Shown piece after piece: positions 1 to 6,270 of a stretch of DNA of 39,929 bases; positions within the stretch are counted from its first letter, which is position 1; each line of letters opens with the position of its first letter. The notes beneath the pieces are model-generated. The model had not been told where the DNA came from, ran no database searches, and was given only the letters and a program-made list of their open reading frames with translations. Position numbers and translations under genes: made by a program. The stretch is taken from IMG/VR virus record IMGVR_UViG_3300034168_000273, positions 1 through 39,929 of that record; one strand, 5' to 3'. The DNA is from a virus.

Positions 1-77
1 CGCATTTGATTGAGAATCGGACCTTGCGCTTCAAGACGCTCTCTGTATAGATCAACGATTTCTTCAACTGATTTCAT
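1..77 (-). CDS. Portal protein, 5' fragment (duplicate of the right-end gene)
   Basis: This stretch encodes the first 25 or so residues of the portal protein, starting at the ATG whose complement is at 75-77 and running off the left edge. It is the same DNA as 39803-39879, where the gene is complete, so it is not a second gene. On the circle the portal start lies about 38 bases downstream of the terminase stop, which places the portal directly after the terminase in one late operon. Confidence 0.9.
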   Translation of the reverse strand, partial: MKSVEEIVDLYRERLEAQGPILNQM

Positions 78-127
78 GCGTCACCTTTGGTTACAAACAA
101 TGCAACGATAACACATCATAGCCATTT
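1..127. repeat. Terminal direct repeat, left copy (assembly overlap)
   Basis: The first 127 bases are identical to 39803-39929. The repeat lies across the portal start and the gap after the terminase gene, and it has no flanking signals. A length of exactly 127 is a common assembler k-mer size, so this is most likely the overlap of a circular contig rather than a biological terminal repeat. The true circle is then 39,802 bp. Confidence 0.95.
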
Positions 128-2086
128 TGGTCGCCATTGCCTCGGTGGAGGCTTGCCTTGTGTTAGGTTTGGCAGGTTCAAAATTGCCATCCATAATGCC
201 ATAACAATGTCTGTGCCGCTTTTTTTATCTCTAGCCCATTTAGTTAACTCATCTGTAGCTGCCAAAGTTTTCCAGTTACCACTCATGGAAGGTAGGCGTA
301 AAGCCCCTGAACGAATCACCGCTGGCAATAAGGCTTCAACACCTAGTGATTCATCTAGTTTGTTGCGGCTAGTGGTATGTGGTATCACATTGACTCTATG
401 TAGAGCCTGCCATTTGCGTACAAAGTCGTGAGCTAAAAGGAACCGTTGGGCTGCGTTGATTTCAACCACCCAGTGAGAGATGGGATAACCCATTTGGTAT
501 GACCGTTCTTGCCATTCGTCCATTAGCCCAGAGTATTGACCGGTCATAGTGTCGTATCCAAGGACTTCTTCAGCGGATAATTTGACACGCTCGATATCCA
601 CTACGTGATAAAGGTTGGTTTGAGGCTGGTAAATAATCCATACAAACGCCCAAAACATTGTAGGGCTGGGGTCTACCGCCACAATACTGATCCACGGGTG
701 GGCTAAACCTTCAGGGATATGCCCAGGTTGACGGTGGTTATCTACACAGCCTGGATAGTCAACCCCATCTGGTCCTAACCCGCCAGTAATCCAAGTGCGG
801 TGTACCAGTCGGGTGTCAAGATCAAGGTCTTCTTGCTGATACACCACGTTAAACAGGTCAGGTTTGGAGTATCGAATAAATGACAGGTCTTTCCACGGTA
901 AACGGCGGGGATCTAGTAGGGGTCCGTCGGGGTATGGTAAGGATTTGAATGAACGGGACTCTTTACCTGTGTCTAGTTCCTCATAATATGCTTTATAGAT
1001 TATTTGGCGGTATTTTTTTTGCCGAACAGGTTGACCTTCTTGAACATCTTCAGGGCTTTCAACATCTGACCCGTCATAACTGATGTCTTCTTCAATATCG
1101 TAGGTTTCTTTTGAGAGGCAATGGGCGTAGAGGTCCCCTGATCCGAGTCTCTGTCCGACAACAGCCAGTAAACCACCTGGGTCGCAACGTGCTTCTGCGA
1201 CTCCATCCCACCGTTCAAGTAATTTATCCCTTGCGACTGATTCACGGGCGTTATCTGGTGAGGCAACGTCGTCAAAGAGGCAGAGGTCGGCTCGGTGTCC
1301 GATGAATTCTGCTTCAATTCCGTAGGCACGTACAGTTGGCTCTTTGTTGTCCAACCCGTTTCCGTCAAGCTGTTCGACGACAAATTCTTCTGCCCGCCAT
1401 AAGGCACCTTTGTCCACTGGTTTGAATCGTCCATAGTCAATTGTTAAACATCCTTCTGCATCTATTGCTAATCCCTTTTGAACCATCATCGGATCGGGAA
1501 GAATTGGGGAAACCCTTTCGAGCGTTTCACGAATACGACGAGAATACATCTTCGCCATGTTCTGAGATACGGACCCGATCATTACACGCACACGCCGGTT
1601 GCGAACTATTGCCCACACCGCTACATCATGGAACAAAGTTGATTTGCCTGCACCTGGGGGGACGTTGAGAACTACGAATTCTTTTTCTTCGGACTCCAAT
1701 AGTTTAACAAGAGTGAGCGCAGCTTCTACTTGCCACGGACTTGGGACACGCCCTAAATATCGCCGGCGAAAATAATCAAAATCTTCTAACCCTCGAAGGG
1801 CTTCTTCACACAACATATCGTGCGGAATAGCAGATGGCAGGTCAATGGTATCCATGAAGTCCATGTGCGCACGTTCCTGGCGACCACCGTTACCTGCACC
1901 AGTGTTGGCTTTATGGTTTGCTTCTTTACGGTTCGCTTCAAGCTCTTTGGCTCGTTTCAACCAACGAGAACCAGTATTGACATGAACCCCTGTCTCTGCA
2001 CAGGCATCTTTAATGTTTCGTCCTGAAGCTATTAAAGCAAAGAACTTGGCTTTGTCCTGAATTGGGACAGCTCTTTTTGTTCCCAT
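116..2086 (-). CDS. terL: Terminase large subunit with N-terminal helix-turn-helix segment
   Basis: This is the ATP-driven DNA packaging motor and nuclease that fills the prohead through the portal. The Walker A motif PPGAGKST is at residues 143-150 and the Walker B motif ADLCLFDD at 266-273. The RNase H-like nuclease domain has acidic candidates D472 (VAVDPS), E542 (VVEINA) and D626 (TDIVMA). Residues 10-55 form a helix-turn-helix-like segment (NIKDACAETGV followed by a basic helix) of the kind found in small terminase subunits, and no separate small subunit gene was seen nearby. At 656 residues it is longer than many large terminases, consistent with the extra N-terminal part. The ATG start lies just downstream of the stop of the 86-residue gene. 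The portal gene follows across the circle junction. The function is secure; the fused DNA-recognition role is inference. Confidence 0.95.
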   Translation of the reverse strand: MGTKRAVPIQDKAKFFALIASGRNIKDACAETGVHVNTGSRWLKRAKELEANRKEANHKANTGAGNGGRQERAHMDFMDTIDLPSAIPHDMLCEEALRGLEDFDYFRRRYLGRVPSPWQVEAALTLVKLLESEEKEFVVLNVPPGAGKSTLFHDVAVWAIVRNRRVRVMIGSVSQNMAKMYSRRIRETLERVSPILPDPMMVQKGLAIDAEGCLTIDYGRFKPVDKGALWRAEEFVVEQLDGNGLDNKEPTVRAYGIEAEFIGHRADLCLFDDVASPDNARESVARDKLLERWDGVAEARCDPGGLLAVVGQRLGSGDLYAHCLSKETYDIEEDISYDGSDVESPEDVQEGQPVRQKKYRQIIYKAYYEELDTGKESRSFKSLPYPDGPLLDPRRLPWKDLSFIRYSKPDLFNVVYQQEDLDLDTRLVHRTWITGGLGPDGVDYPGCVDNHRQPGHIPEGLAHPWISIVAVDPSPTMFWAFVWIIYQPQTNLYHVVDIERVKLSAEEVLGYDTMTGQYSGLMDEWQERSYQMGYPISHWVVEINAAQRFLLAHDFVRKWQALHRVNVIPHTTSRNKLDESLGVEALLPAVIRSGALRLPSMSGNWKTLAATDELTKWARDKKSGTDIVMALWMAILNLPNLTQGKPPPRQWRPKWL

Positions 2087-2098
2087 ACTGGGTTTATT

Positions 2099-2359
2099 CT
2101 ACCACTTAACTTTGTTAGCCCAGTATGCGGCAGACATTTTTCCTTTAGCAATGTTAGAAGCATGACGGTCTTTGAACGCTTTGTTACGGGCAGACCCGTC
2201 AGGGGAACCAGACACTCCTTGTTGTCCAAAGCGGATTAGTTTTACTTCGCTACCGACTTTGGCTACAACCACATGAGATTTAGTTGGATGTTTAGGAGTG
2301 GCTTTAGGTTTGTTGTACCCAGATACACCTGCCCGTTTAAGGCGAGAATCTTCAGGCAT
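2099..2359 (-). CDS. Conserved small phage protein of unknown function
   Basis: This 86-residue basic protein has the pattern GYNKPK...KSHVVVAKVG...IRFGQQG in its first half and ARNKAFKDRHASNIAKGK followed by SAAYWANKVKW at its end. I recognise this layout as a small protein recurrent in phages of aquatic bacteria, often close to packaging or structural genes. No catalytic motif is evident. Its start overlaps the stop of the upstream 210-residue gene and the terminase follows 13 bases after its stop, so it belongs to the late operon. A role in the virion or in packaging is possible from position only. Confidence 0.85.
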   Translation of the reverse strand: MPEDSRLKRAGVSGYNKPKATPKHPTKSHVVVAKVGSEVKLIRFGQQGVSGSPDGSARNKAFKDRHASNIAKGKMSAAYWANKVKW

Positions 2360-2991
2360 CAGAAATCTGTTTTTCTACCCGACGGTAAAGGCTTAGGATA
2401 TTTCTTTCCTTTTAAGCCTTTACTCCCAGATTTTTTCAAAGCATCATTAACTTCTTTTACCACTTTTTGTGTACTTTTACCTTGAAGTGTAATTTCTTTA
2501 GAAACTTTAATTGGTTTACCAGAAACAACAATAGGTTCATTACGACCTGCACGACCAACAGACTTAGTGGCAGGGTCTATCTTTTTTACAGATGAACGAG
2601 GGACTTTGCCAACATAGATTGAACCTTTATCGCCTGAATAACTCTTTGCTGATTCGGGATGCAAAACAGAACCTTTGGCTTTAGGGTTAAAAGCCCAAAC
2701 AACATTTTCTTTTGGTGCGTCTTGAGAACCTTTTGTTGGGTTGATTGTTTTAAGATTCTTAGTTGGTGAACCATGAATAACGGTTTTACCAAATTTGTAA
2801 CTGTTCATGGCGGCTGAATAGCCTTTTCCTAAAACTGCTCCACCGAGAACTGCTTTACCCATTTGGCTGTACCCACGGGCTTGTTCATTGCGGGATTTGG
2901 CAAACCCTGCAATTCGTGCGTCGTCTTCTTTTTTAGTGCGAGCCGTTGAGGCAGATGTTGCTTTACCTGTAGGTTTTGGTTTCTTAGCCAT
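2359..2991 (-). CDS. Basic protein with a possible ADP-ribosyltransferase-like segment
   Basis: This 210-residue protein is rich in Lys. It has a short hydrophobic, Gly-rich stretch at residues 44-62. From residue 71 it reads VIHGSPTKNL...VVWAFNP...KGSIYVGKV. An HGSP-type entry strand, a tyrosine in a later strand (SYSGDKGSIYVG) and a following acidic region recall the ART fold of phage-borne ADP-ribosyltransferase-like proteins. I cannot place a convincing catalytic Glu, so this is weak inference. The gene overlaps both neighbours by short ATG/stop overlaps in the first part of the late operon. That position suggests a virion-associated or packaging-stage product rather than an early takeover enzyme. 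Known: phage ART proteins can be carried in virions. Function here is unproven. Confidence 0.8.
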   Translation of the reverse strand: MAKKPKPTGKATSASTARTKKEDDARIAGFAKSRNEQARGYSQMGKAVLGGAVLGKGYSAAMNSYKFGKTVIHGSPTKNLKTINPTKGSQDAPKENVVWAFNPKAKGSVLHPESAKSYSGDKGSIYVGKVPRSSVKKIDPATKSVGRAGRNEPIVVSGKPIKVSKEITLQGKSTQKVVKEVNDALKKSGSKGLKGKKYPKPLPSGRKTDF

Positions 2992-3107
2992 TACTTTTTC
3001 TTCTTAGGAGCCATCTTCATTTTTTTGCCTGTTTTCTTAGCCGCTACTTTAGCGTCTTTCATTCCAGCTTCTGTATATGGGAACTTCTTTTTTCCTACCT
3101 GTGGCAT
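2991..3107 (-). CDS. Very small Lys-rich phage protein (38 aa)
   Basis: A 38-residue reading frame begins MPQVGKKKFPYTEAG and ends in MAPKKKK. An AGGAAAG ribosome binding site lies about 5 bases before its ATG. Its stop overlaps the next gene's start in a TAATG arrangement, and its start lies directly after the preceding stop. The VGKKKFPYT...GM opening is a pattern I know from tiny basic proteins in the structural blocks of aquatic phages. The charge suggests nucleic-acid or capsid interior contact, but the function is unknown. Tight coupling on both sides supports that it is real despite its length. Confidence 0.8.
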   Translation of the reverse strand: MPQVGKKKFPYTEAGMKDAKVAAKKTGKKMKMAPKKKK

Positions 3108-3108
3108 A

Positions 3109-3273
3109 TTACTTTCCTTTTTTCATTCGGGATGCAGCCATGTTATCAACAAGGTTCGGATACGGACGACCAGCCTTCTTCGCCCTTGCTTTAGCAGAAG
3201 CCTTCTGAGATGAAGACAAAGGAGTCGACTTCTTCTTCGGGTTTTTAGTTTCCCAAACAGGCTTTTGTTTCAT
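3109..3273 (-). CDS. Very small basic phage protein, first gene of the late operon (54 aa)
   Basis: This 54-residue frame reads MKQKPVWETKNPKKK at its start, then a Ser/Ala/Lys-rich middle, and KKAGRPYPNLVDNMAASR near the end. The GRPYPNLVDN motif recurs in small phage proteins encoded next to portal or terminase genes. It is strongly basic and has no membrane segment. It is the most upstream gene found on the minus strand after the divergent region, so it probably opens the late transcript. Its stop is one base before the next ATG. Function is unknown; a DNA- or capsid-binding accessory role is inferred only from charge and position. Confidence 0.8.
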   Translation of the reverse strand: MKQKPVWETKNPKKKSTPLSSSQKASAKARAKKAGRPYPNLVDNMAASRMKKGK

Positions 3274-3281
3274 GTGGAAAC

Positions 3282-3310
3282 ACTAACACCATGTGCTACG
3301 ATGATGTCAA
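3282..3310 (-). promoter_or_regulatory. Candidate late promoter
   Basis: Read on the minus strand, a perfect TTGACA hexamer (complement at 3305-3310) is followed after 17 bases by GTTAGT (complement at 3282-3287), which only partly fits a TAnnNT-type -10 box. The element ends within 10 bases of the ATG of the first late gene, so the mRNA leader would be absent or very short. That makes either leaderless translation or a different start point possible. The position at the head of the whole structural block supports a promoter, but the -10 match is weak. Confidence 0.4.
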
Positions 3311-3841
3311 CTTCACAAGACCTCCACGCTGGGATAGCGTCAAGGCAGGCAGGGTCGTACATCGGTTGCATGATGCGGGACATTTCACACCAGGGAACTG
3401 GGGTAGATGAATCCTGCAATCAGACAATACCGTTATGTAATTATTGATCCTATTGTGTAAGAGATTCAAGCAGCGTAATGAACGTCATCTCATTAAAACT
3501 TTCGGGTGTCGGCTAAAACATTTGGCTACGGCGACCTTGGTATCACTTTGGTATCTAAACTGTGGGGGAAGCTAAACCCTGGACTGTCACGATCTGGTTC
3601 CGCCGTTGGCGGCTACCGCCCTCACGTTGTTCGGTTGCTCGCAAAGAAGCAGGAACAAAACCAGTTGACGTGTCCAGCCCTGTGGGTTTTTCTTTTTTCT
3701 TTCCATGCCAACTAAAGCCGGTGACTAGGCAGCTGGTTATCTCCTGCCTCCTCCCCAGCGAACCGTTTAACACCACCCTCCGTGGTCAGCCACCACGCAC
3801 AGTGAACAACCAGACCCCACACACAGCAAAAGAGTGAGAAC

Positions 3842-3955
3842 ATGGCTGAACAGGTATACATATATGTACCCCCCCGTGGCTCGGCATACCCCCAGTTGCG
3901 TTACGCTCTCTACCTACTGGTCGGTAGGCAGCCACTAGATCCCGACGTTACATAA
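3842..3955 (+). CDS. Possible 37-residue protein in the control region
   Basis: An ATG preceded by AAGAGTGAGAAC opens a 37-residue frame beginning MAEQVYIYVPPRGSAYP, continuing with a Tyr/Leu-rich helix-like stretch (LRYALYLLVG) and ending in LDPDVT. The composition looks protein-like and a purine-rich ribosome binding site is present. The frame stands alone with no coupled neighbour, and part of its DNA contains palindromic elements. I do not recognise a family. It may be a small early regulator or may be spurious. Confidence 0.4.
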   Translation: MAEQVYIYVPPRGSAYPQLRYALYLLVGRQPLDPDVT

Positions 3956-4020
3956 CAAACATTATGGGCGCACCTAAAACACCCCCCCAGCGTTCCTGGT
4001 TTTATAACACTACTAACCGG

Positions 4021-4050
4021 TCACTCTAAGTAGTCGCCCCTCACTCTAAG
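4021..4050. repeat. Two TCACTCTAAG direct repeats, 20-bp period
   Basis: The decamer TCACTCTAAG occurs at 4021-4030 and again at 4041-4050. The repeats lie on one face of the helix, about two turns apart. They are in the control region about 140 bases upstream of the candidate early promoter. Paired direct repeats at such spacing are typical of operator or origin-binding sites, but no binding protein is identified. Confidence 0.55.
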
Positions 4051-4188
4051 CGTTCGTGACTTTCCAGCCCCTCCGCCTATGCCTTCTTTTTGTGTGTGTG
4101 TTGTGCTTGTTTTGGTGCTGGTTTTTTGGCTGGTGGTTTGGCAGCTTTTGTGACGTTCGGGTGCTTGAAAGGTTTCTGATCTAATGAC

Positions 4189-4218
4189 TTGCAATGTGTT
4201 AGACGGTTGTGGTTAAAT
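4189..4218 (+). promoter_or_regulatory. Candidate early promoter for the plus-strand unit
   Basis: TTGCAA at 4189-4194 is followed after 18 bases by TTAAAT at 4213-4218. This is a moderate match to sigma-70-type hexamers about 45 bases before the first early ATG at 4265. Downstream in the leader is a short CGGG/CCCG hairpin (4227-4241) and then CTATACCTAAGAGGGG, which carries the ribosome binding site. A closely similar segment precedes the gene at 5195. Confidence 0.4.
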
Positions 4219-4264
4219 AGATCCATCGGGTTTTTCGCCCGCTATACCTAAGAGGGGTAAACAA

Positions 4265-4690
4265 ATGGATAAGGCAATTTTCACCATAGAAGGTGAACTA
4301 TATATAGAGGGGCTTCACGATCCCCGCAACCGTTGGAATGGTTGGGCTACCCCAATTTTCCCGATCGAATCGGTGCAAGTCATCGCTACATTCTTAGACG
4401 ATAATCTTGCCGACTTTCGGGAGGGTGGCATCGTTGTAATGATCGATGGTGTTCCACATTGGAAAGAACTTGACGAATCAGACGGCGAAACAATTCTTTA
4501 CCCGATCGCTCCGCAAGTGATCGATGGTGTCGAATACTTCGAAGTTGGCGCTGGTGGCTGGGTGTGGGACGATGTGGAGTTTCCCGACTTCGGCGATGAC
4601 GAAGAATCCCACGATTATTGGTTGGGCGAGATCAGAGACTGTCAATATAAGTCGGCTGGTGTTCTAGACATGATCGCAGTGGGTAAGTAA
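4265..4690 (+). CDS. Acidic early protein of unknown function
   Basis: This 141-residue protein is strongly acidic, with clusters such as FGDDEESHD near its C-terminus, and has several Trp residues. It has no Cys motif, signal peptide or membrane segment. A strong AAGAGGGG ribosome binding site lies 8 bases before the ATG, and it is the first well-supported gene of the early unit. Its last base overlaps the start of the next gene (TAATG), so the genes are translationally coupled. Acidic DNA-mimic-like proteins are known among phage anti-defence factors, but nothing specific in this sequence proves that role. Confidence 0.85.
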   Translation: MDKAIFTIEGELYIEGLHDPRNRWNGWATPIFPIESVQVIATFLDDNLADFREGGIVVMIDGVPHWKELDESDGETILYPIAPQVIDGVEYFEVGAGGWVWDDVEFPDFGDDEESHDYWLGEIRDCQYKSAGVLDMIAVGK

Positions 4691-4890
4691 TGCAATTTAC
4701 CCACAAACAAATTAAGCAGATCCTATTTAATCAGGCACACGGAAAACCAGTTAACGAAGGCACAGCCGATCCAGTTTGTGAATGTTGTGTCCGTCTGGCA
4801 GATGATCTACCCGACACCTACAACGAAGGTGAGCAACTCTGCGGAGACTGTGAAGCCTATTTCCAACTAGCAGACAAGGCGGGCAAGTAA
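4690..4890 (+). CDS. Small protein with zinc-ribbon-like cysteines
   Basis: This 66-residue protein contains CECC around residues 29-32 and CGDC around 52-55, separated by an acidic linker. This is the spacing of a small zinc ribbon. The N-terminal third (FTHKQIKQILFNQAHGKP) is helical and basic. It overlaps both neighbours by one base in TAATG fashion, showing tight coupling within the early unit. Small zinc-ribbon proteins in phage early regions often bind nucleic acid or host polymerase; this is inference. I do not recognise a named family. Confidence 0.8.
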   Translation: MQFTHKQIKQILFNQAHGKPVNEGTADPVCECCVRLADDLPDTYNEGEQLCGDCEAYFQLADKAGK

Positions 4891-5090
4891 TGAAGTACAC
4901 AACCACTAACGGCTGGGTAATTAGTACCCGCAAATTAAAGGCAGACGATCGGCTTTATCTGAAGGAACTAGAGACAGATTCGCAACGTTGCGAATTTGTG
5001 GACGAGTGTGTGCCTTTGTATTTGAAAGCTTGGGGGGTCGATCTCATTGACACGACCGCAAGCCTAAAAAATGCAGGACTGATCGACTAG
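4890..5090 (+). CDS. Small early protein of unknown function
   Basis: This 66-residue soluble protein starts MKYTTTNGWVISTRKLK and has a mixed charged composition with two Cys and no paired-Cys motif. It is coupled to the upstream gene through a TAATG overlap. Its TAG stop lies in CTAG (5087-5090), which can pair with a second CTAG at 5180-5183 at the end of the structured leader that follows. I recognise no family. Confidence 0.75.
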   Translation: MKYTTTNGWVISTRKLKADDRLYLKELETDSQRCEFVDECVPLYLKAWGVDLIDTTASLKNAGLID

Positions 5091-5189
5091 CGAGAAGCAG
5101 CCGAAAGGGCGACAAGCAGACAGATAGGTGCAAGTCCTAACCGCCCACAATGCGCCCGCAATAATGCGGGGCAGGATACCTAGAAGGGG
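5087..5189 (+). promoter_or_regulatory. Structured leader resembling a cobalamin riboswitch
   Basis: This gap of about 100 bases can fold compactly. GGGCG (5107-5111) pairs with CGCCC (5142-5146) and encloses a TAGG/CCTA hairpin (5125-5139) with loop TGCAAGT. Then comes a strong CCCGCA/TGCGGG hairpin (5155-5170), and CTAG at 5087-5090 can pair with CTAG at 5180-5183. Two segments match conserved parts of cobalamin riboswitches: GGTGCAAGTCC at 5127-5137 and GCAGGATACCTAG at 5171-5183 (B12-box-like). CCGCCCACAATG resembles the CxGCCCxCAA core junction. The ribosome binding site AGAAGGGG follows at once, so ligand binding could block initiation at 5195. Against it, the usual loop-loop kissing complementarity is not evident. 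Confidence 0.42.
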
Positions 5190-5194
5190 TAGAC

Positions 5195-5554
5195 ATGATA
5201 ACAAAGCAAGGGCGAGAGATCGCCACACAATTAGCCAAGGCTGGCGCAGAATGGGGAGGTGAGCAACACGGCGATATTGTGAACACGGTTTCTCTAATCT
5301 GTCGGCACTCGAAAACTTACCGCAGGTTTCAGGAGATCCAATGCGGGGACGATGTGCATGATGGCGACTGGGTAAATAAAAATTGGCAATGGATCCAGAA
5401 GCGTGACGACCAGATCGAATCTAGGTTGCTGGTGCTTGCTGAAAGTTTGCCCGCCAATATCCGGCTGCAACTTGACGGCGACCCTCGTGGACTCGTTGTT
5501 CGTCTGATCGTGACAGACAATCTCGGTGTGCCTCGTACTGTGGGGGTGGAATAA
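5195..5554 (+). CDS. Early protein of unknown function behind the structured leader
   Basis: This 119-residue soluble protein begins MITKQGREIATQLAKAG and ends with a beta-like segment (NIRLQLDGDPRGLVVRLIVTDN). The middle contains a WVNKNWQWIQKRDDQIESR helix. An AGAAGGGG ribosome binding site is 5 bases before the ATG and overlaps the 3' end of the riboswitch-like leader, so this gene and those coupled to it are the likely regulated targets. Its end overlaps the next ATG (TAATG). No family is recognised. If the leader senses cobalamin, a link to B12 use would be the first hypothesis, but the protein has no obvious cobalamin-related motif. Confidence 0.8.
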   Translation: MITKQGREIATQLAKAGAEWGGEQHGDIVNTVSLICRHSKTYRRFQEIQCGDDVHDGDWVNKNWQWIQKRDDQIESRLLVLAESLPANIRLQLDGDPRGLVVRLIVTDNLGVPRTVGVE

Positions 5555-5883
5555 TGGCTACTCCATATAATCCAGAATGGGACGAGGACGATTTGGATCT
5601 TTGCCCCGTTTGCCAGGATTTGCCTATCCCAGAATTTCAAGGCTGTTCCTGCTGGCTGTGCCGTTGCATGACCACCAATCCATCGGGGCTGATGGTTTGC
5701 AGCTGTGGGCAGGTTCGCCCAGATGATGTGGAATCAACAACTCGGCGACTGGTTGCGATGGCTAACAAGATGGAACGAGTCCCAGCAACTGCCGACTGGG
5801 GAAGCGTTGCAACGTTGCGAGAAGCGGTCACGATGCTTCGTACTCATGCGTTCCCGTCCGATGATCCGTTAATGCTTGACTAG
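5554..5883 (+). CDS. Cys-rich zinc-ribbon-like protein
   Basis: This 109-residue protein has CPVC at residues 17-20, then CSCWLCRC at about 31-38 and CSCG at about 49-52. That is eight or nine cysteines in the first half, in a pattern fit for two zinc sites. The second half is helical and Arg/Ala-rich (TTRRLVAMANKME, LREAVTMLRTH). The gene is coupled to the preceding one through a one-base overlap. A nucleic-acid- or polymerase-binding early function is plausible from the zinc ribbon; the sequence does not show which. Confidence 0.8.
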   Translation: MATPYNPEWDEDDLDLCPVCQDLPIPEFQGCSCWLCRCMTTNPSGLMVCSCGQVRPDDVESTTRRLVAMANKMERVPATADWGSVATLREAVTMLRTHAFPSDDPLMLD

Positions 5884-5929
5884 CCAGATGGAATTTGTTA
5901 AAAACTTAGTAAGCCAAGAAGGGGCAAAC

Positions 5930-6169
5930 ATGAAAACAAAAAAGCAAACACTATGGGCAGTTGAGATACCTCTCTACGAGTCCTTCATAGCAATAGGAAG
6001 CACAGAAAAAATAGCGGTACAGAACTGTGCAGCTCGTGCGCTGGAATATCTAGAGAATCGTGATGTGCTTGACGATTCAGGCAAGCACTATACGATTGAG
6101 TCTCTTGTCTTTAACTTTGGTTATCGTGCCACCGAGTGCGAACTAGACGGGATCGGCGAACGCCACTAG
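5930..6169 (+). CDS. Small early protein of unknown function
   Basis: This 79-residue protein begins MKTKKQTLWAVEIPLYESF and has a helix-strand-like layout (EKIAVQNCAARALEYLENRD). The ATG at 5930 is preferred over an upstream in-frame TTG at 5876 because AAGAAGGGG stands right before it, matching the ribosome binding sites of the neighbouring genes. The TTG would lie inside the previous coding region without such a site. No family is recognised. Confidence 0.75.
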   Translation: MKTKKQTLWAVEIPLYESFIAIGSTEKIAVQNCAARALEYLENRDVLDDSGKHYTIESLVFNFGYRATECELDGIGERH

Positions 6170-6178
6170 AACCGAATC

Positions 6179-6220
6179 GGCTGGGGGTTGCCCTTCGCTC
6201 GGAGCCACACCGAGCCAGCC
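6179..6220 (+). other. Structured intergenic RNA, nested hairpins
   Basis: GGCTG (6179-6183) pairs with CAGCC (6216-6220), and inside it GCTCGG (6197-6202) pairs with CCGAGC (6210-6215) around a seven-base loop. A GGG/CCC mini-hairpin can form in the left bulge. The element sits in the 100-base gap between coupled early genes, about 50 bases before the start at 6271. It could be an attenuator, an RNase processing site or a stabilising stem. No T-run follows, so it is not a classic terminator. Confidence 0.4.
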
Positions 6221-6270
6221 ACCATGCGAAGCACAACGCCGAGCAGCTGGAACCTTGGAAGGGGTTTGAA

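Larger units (their letters stand above)
3311..4188. other. Divergent, mostly non-coding region; candidate origin or control region
   Basis: Nearly 900 bases separate the minus-strand late genes from the plus-strand early genes, and only one plausible small gene (3842-3955) is visible. Features seen: a GC-rich hairpin CGCCG/CGGC around 3600-3613; a short AGCCC/GGGTT hairpin at 3676-3688 followed by a T-rich tract to about 3700, which looks like a weak plus-strand terminator; the palindrome ACATATATGT at 3858-3867; runs of seven Cs near 3869-3875 and 3983-3989; two TCACTCTAAG repeats at 4021-4050; and a GT-rich stretch at 4085-4140. In a compact phage genome such a gap usually holds promoters, operators or an origin. 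I recognise no tRNA here. Confidence 0.5.

Noticed and set aside
1-127. Biological terminal repeat such as a short-tailed-phage end
   Set aside because: Length equals a common assembly k-mer and the edges are within the portal gene and an intergenic spot without special signals.
1000-1440. Minus-strand 146-residue frame inside the terminase gene
   Set aside because: It is a shifted reading of the terminase coding DNA with no start signal and low-complexity Lys/Thr content.
3562-3837. A 91-residue plus-strand frame in the control region
   Set aside because: Composition looks random (many Arg, Pro and Thr), it has no ribosome binding site and crosses the hairpin and T-rich tract.
5121-5139. 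tRNA T-arm (GGTGCAAGTCC)
   Set aside because: The loop lacks the TTCRA core and no acceptor, D or anticodon arms can be built around it.
5876-5929. Upstream TTG start for the gene at 5930
   Set aside because: It lacks a ribosome binding site, whereas AAGAAGGGG stands right before the ATG at 5930.
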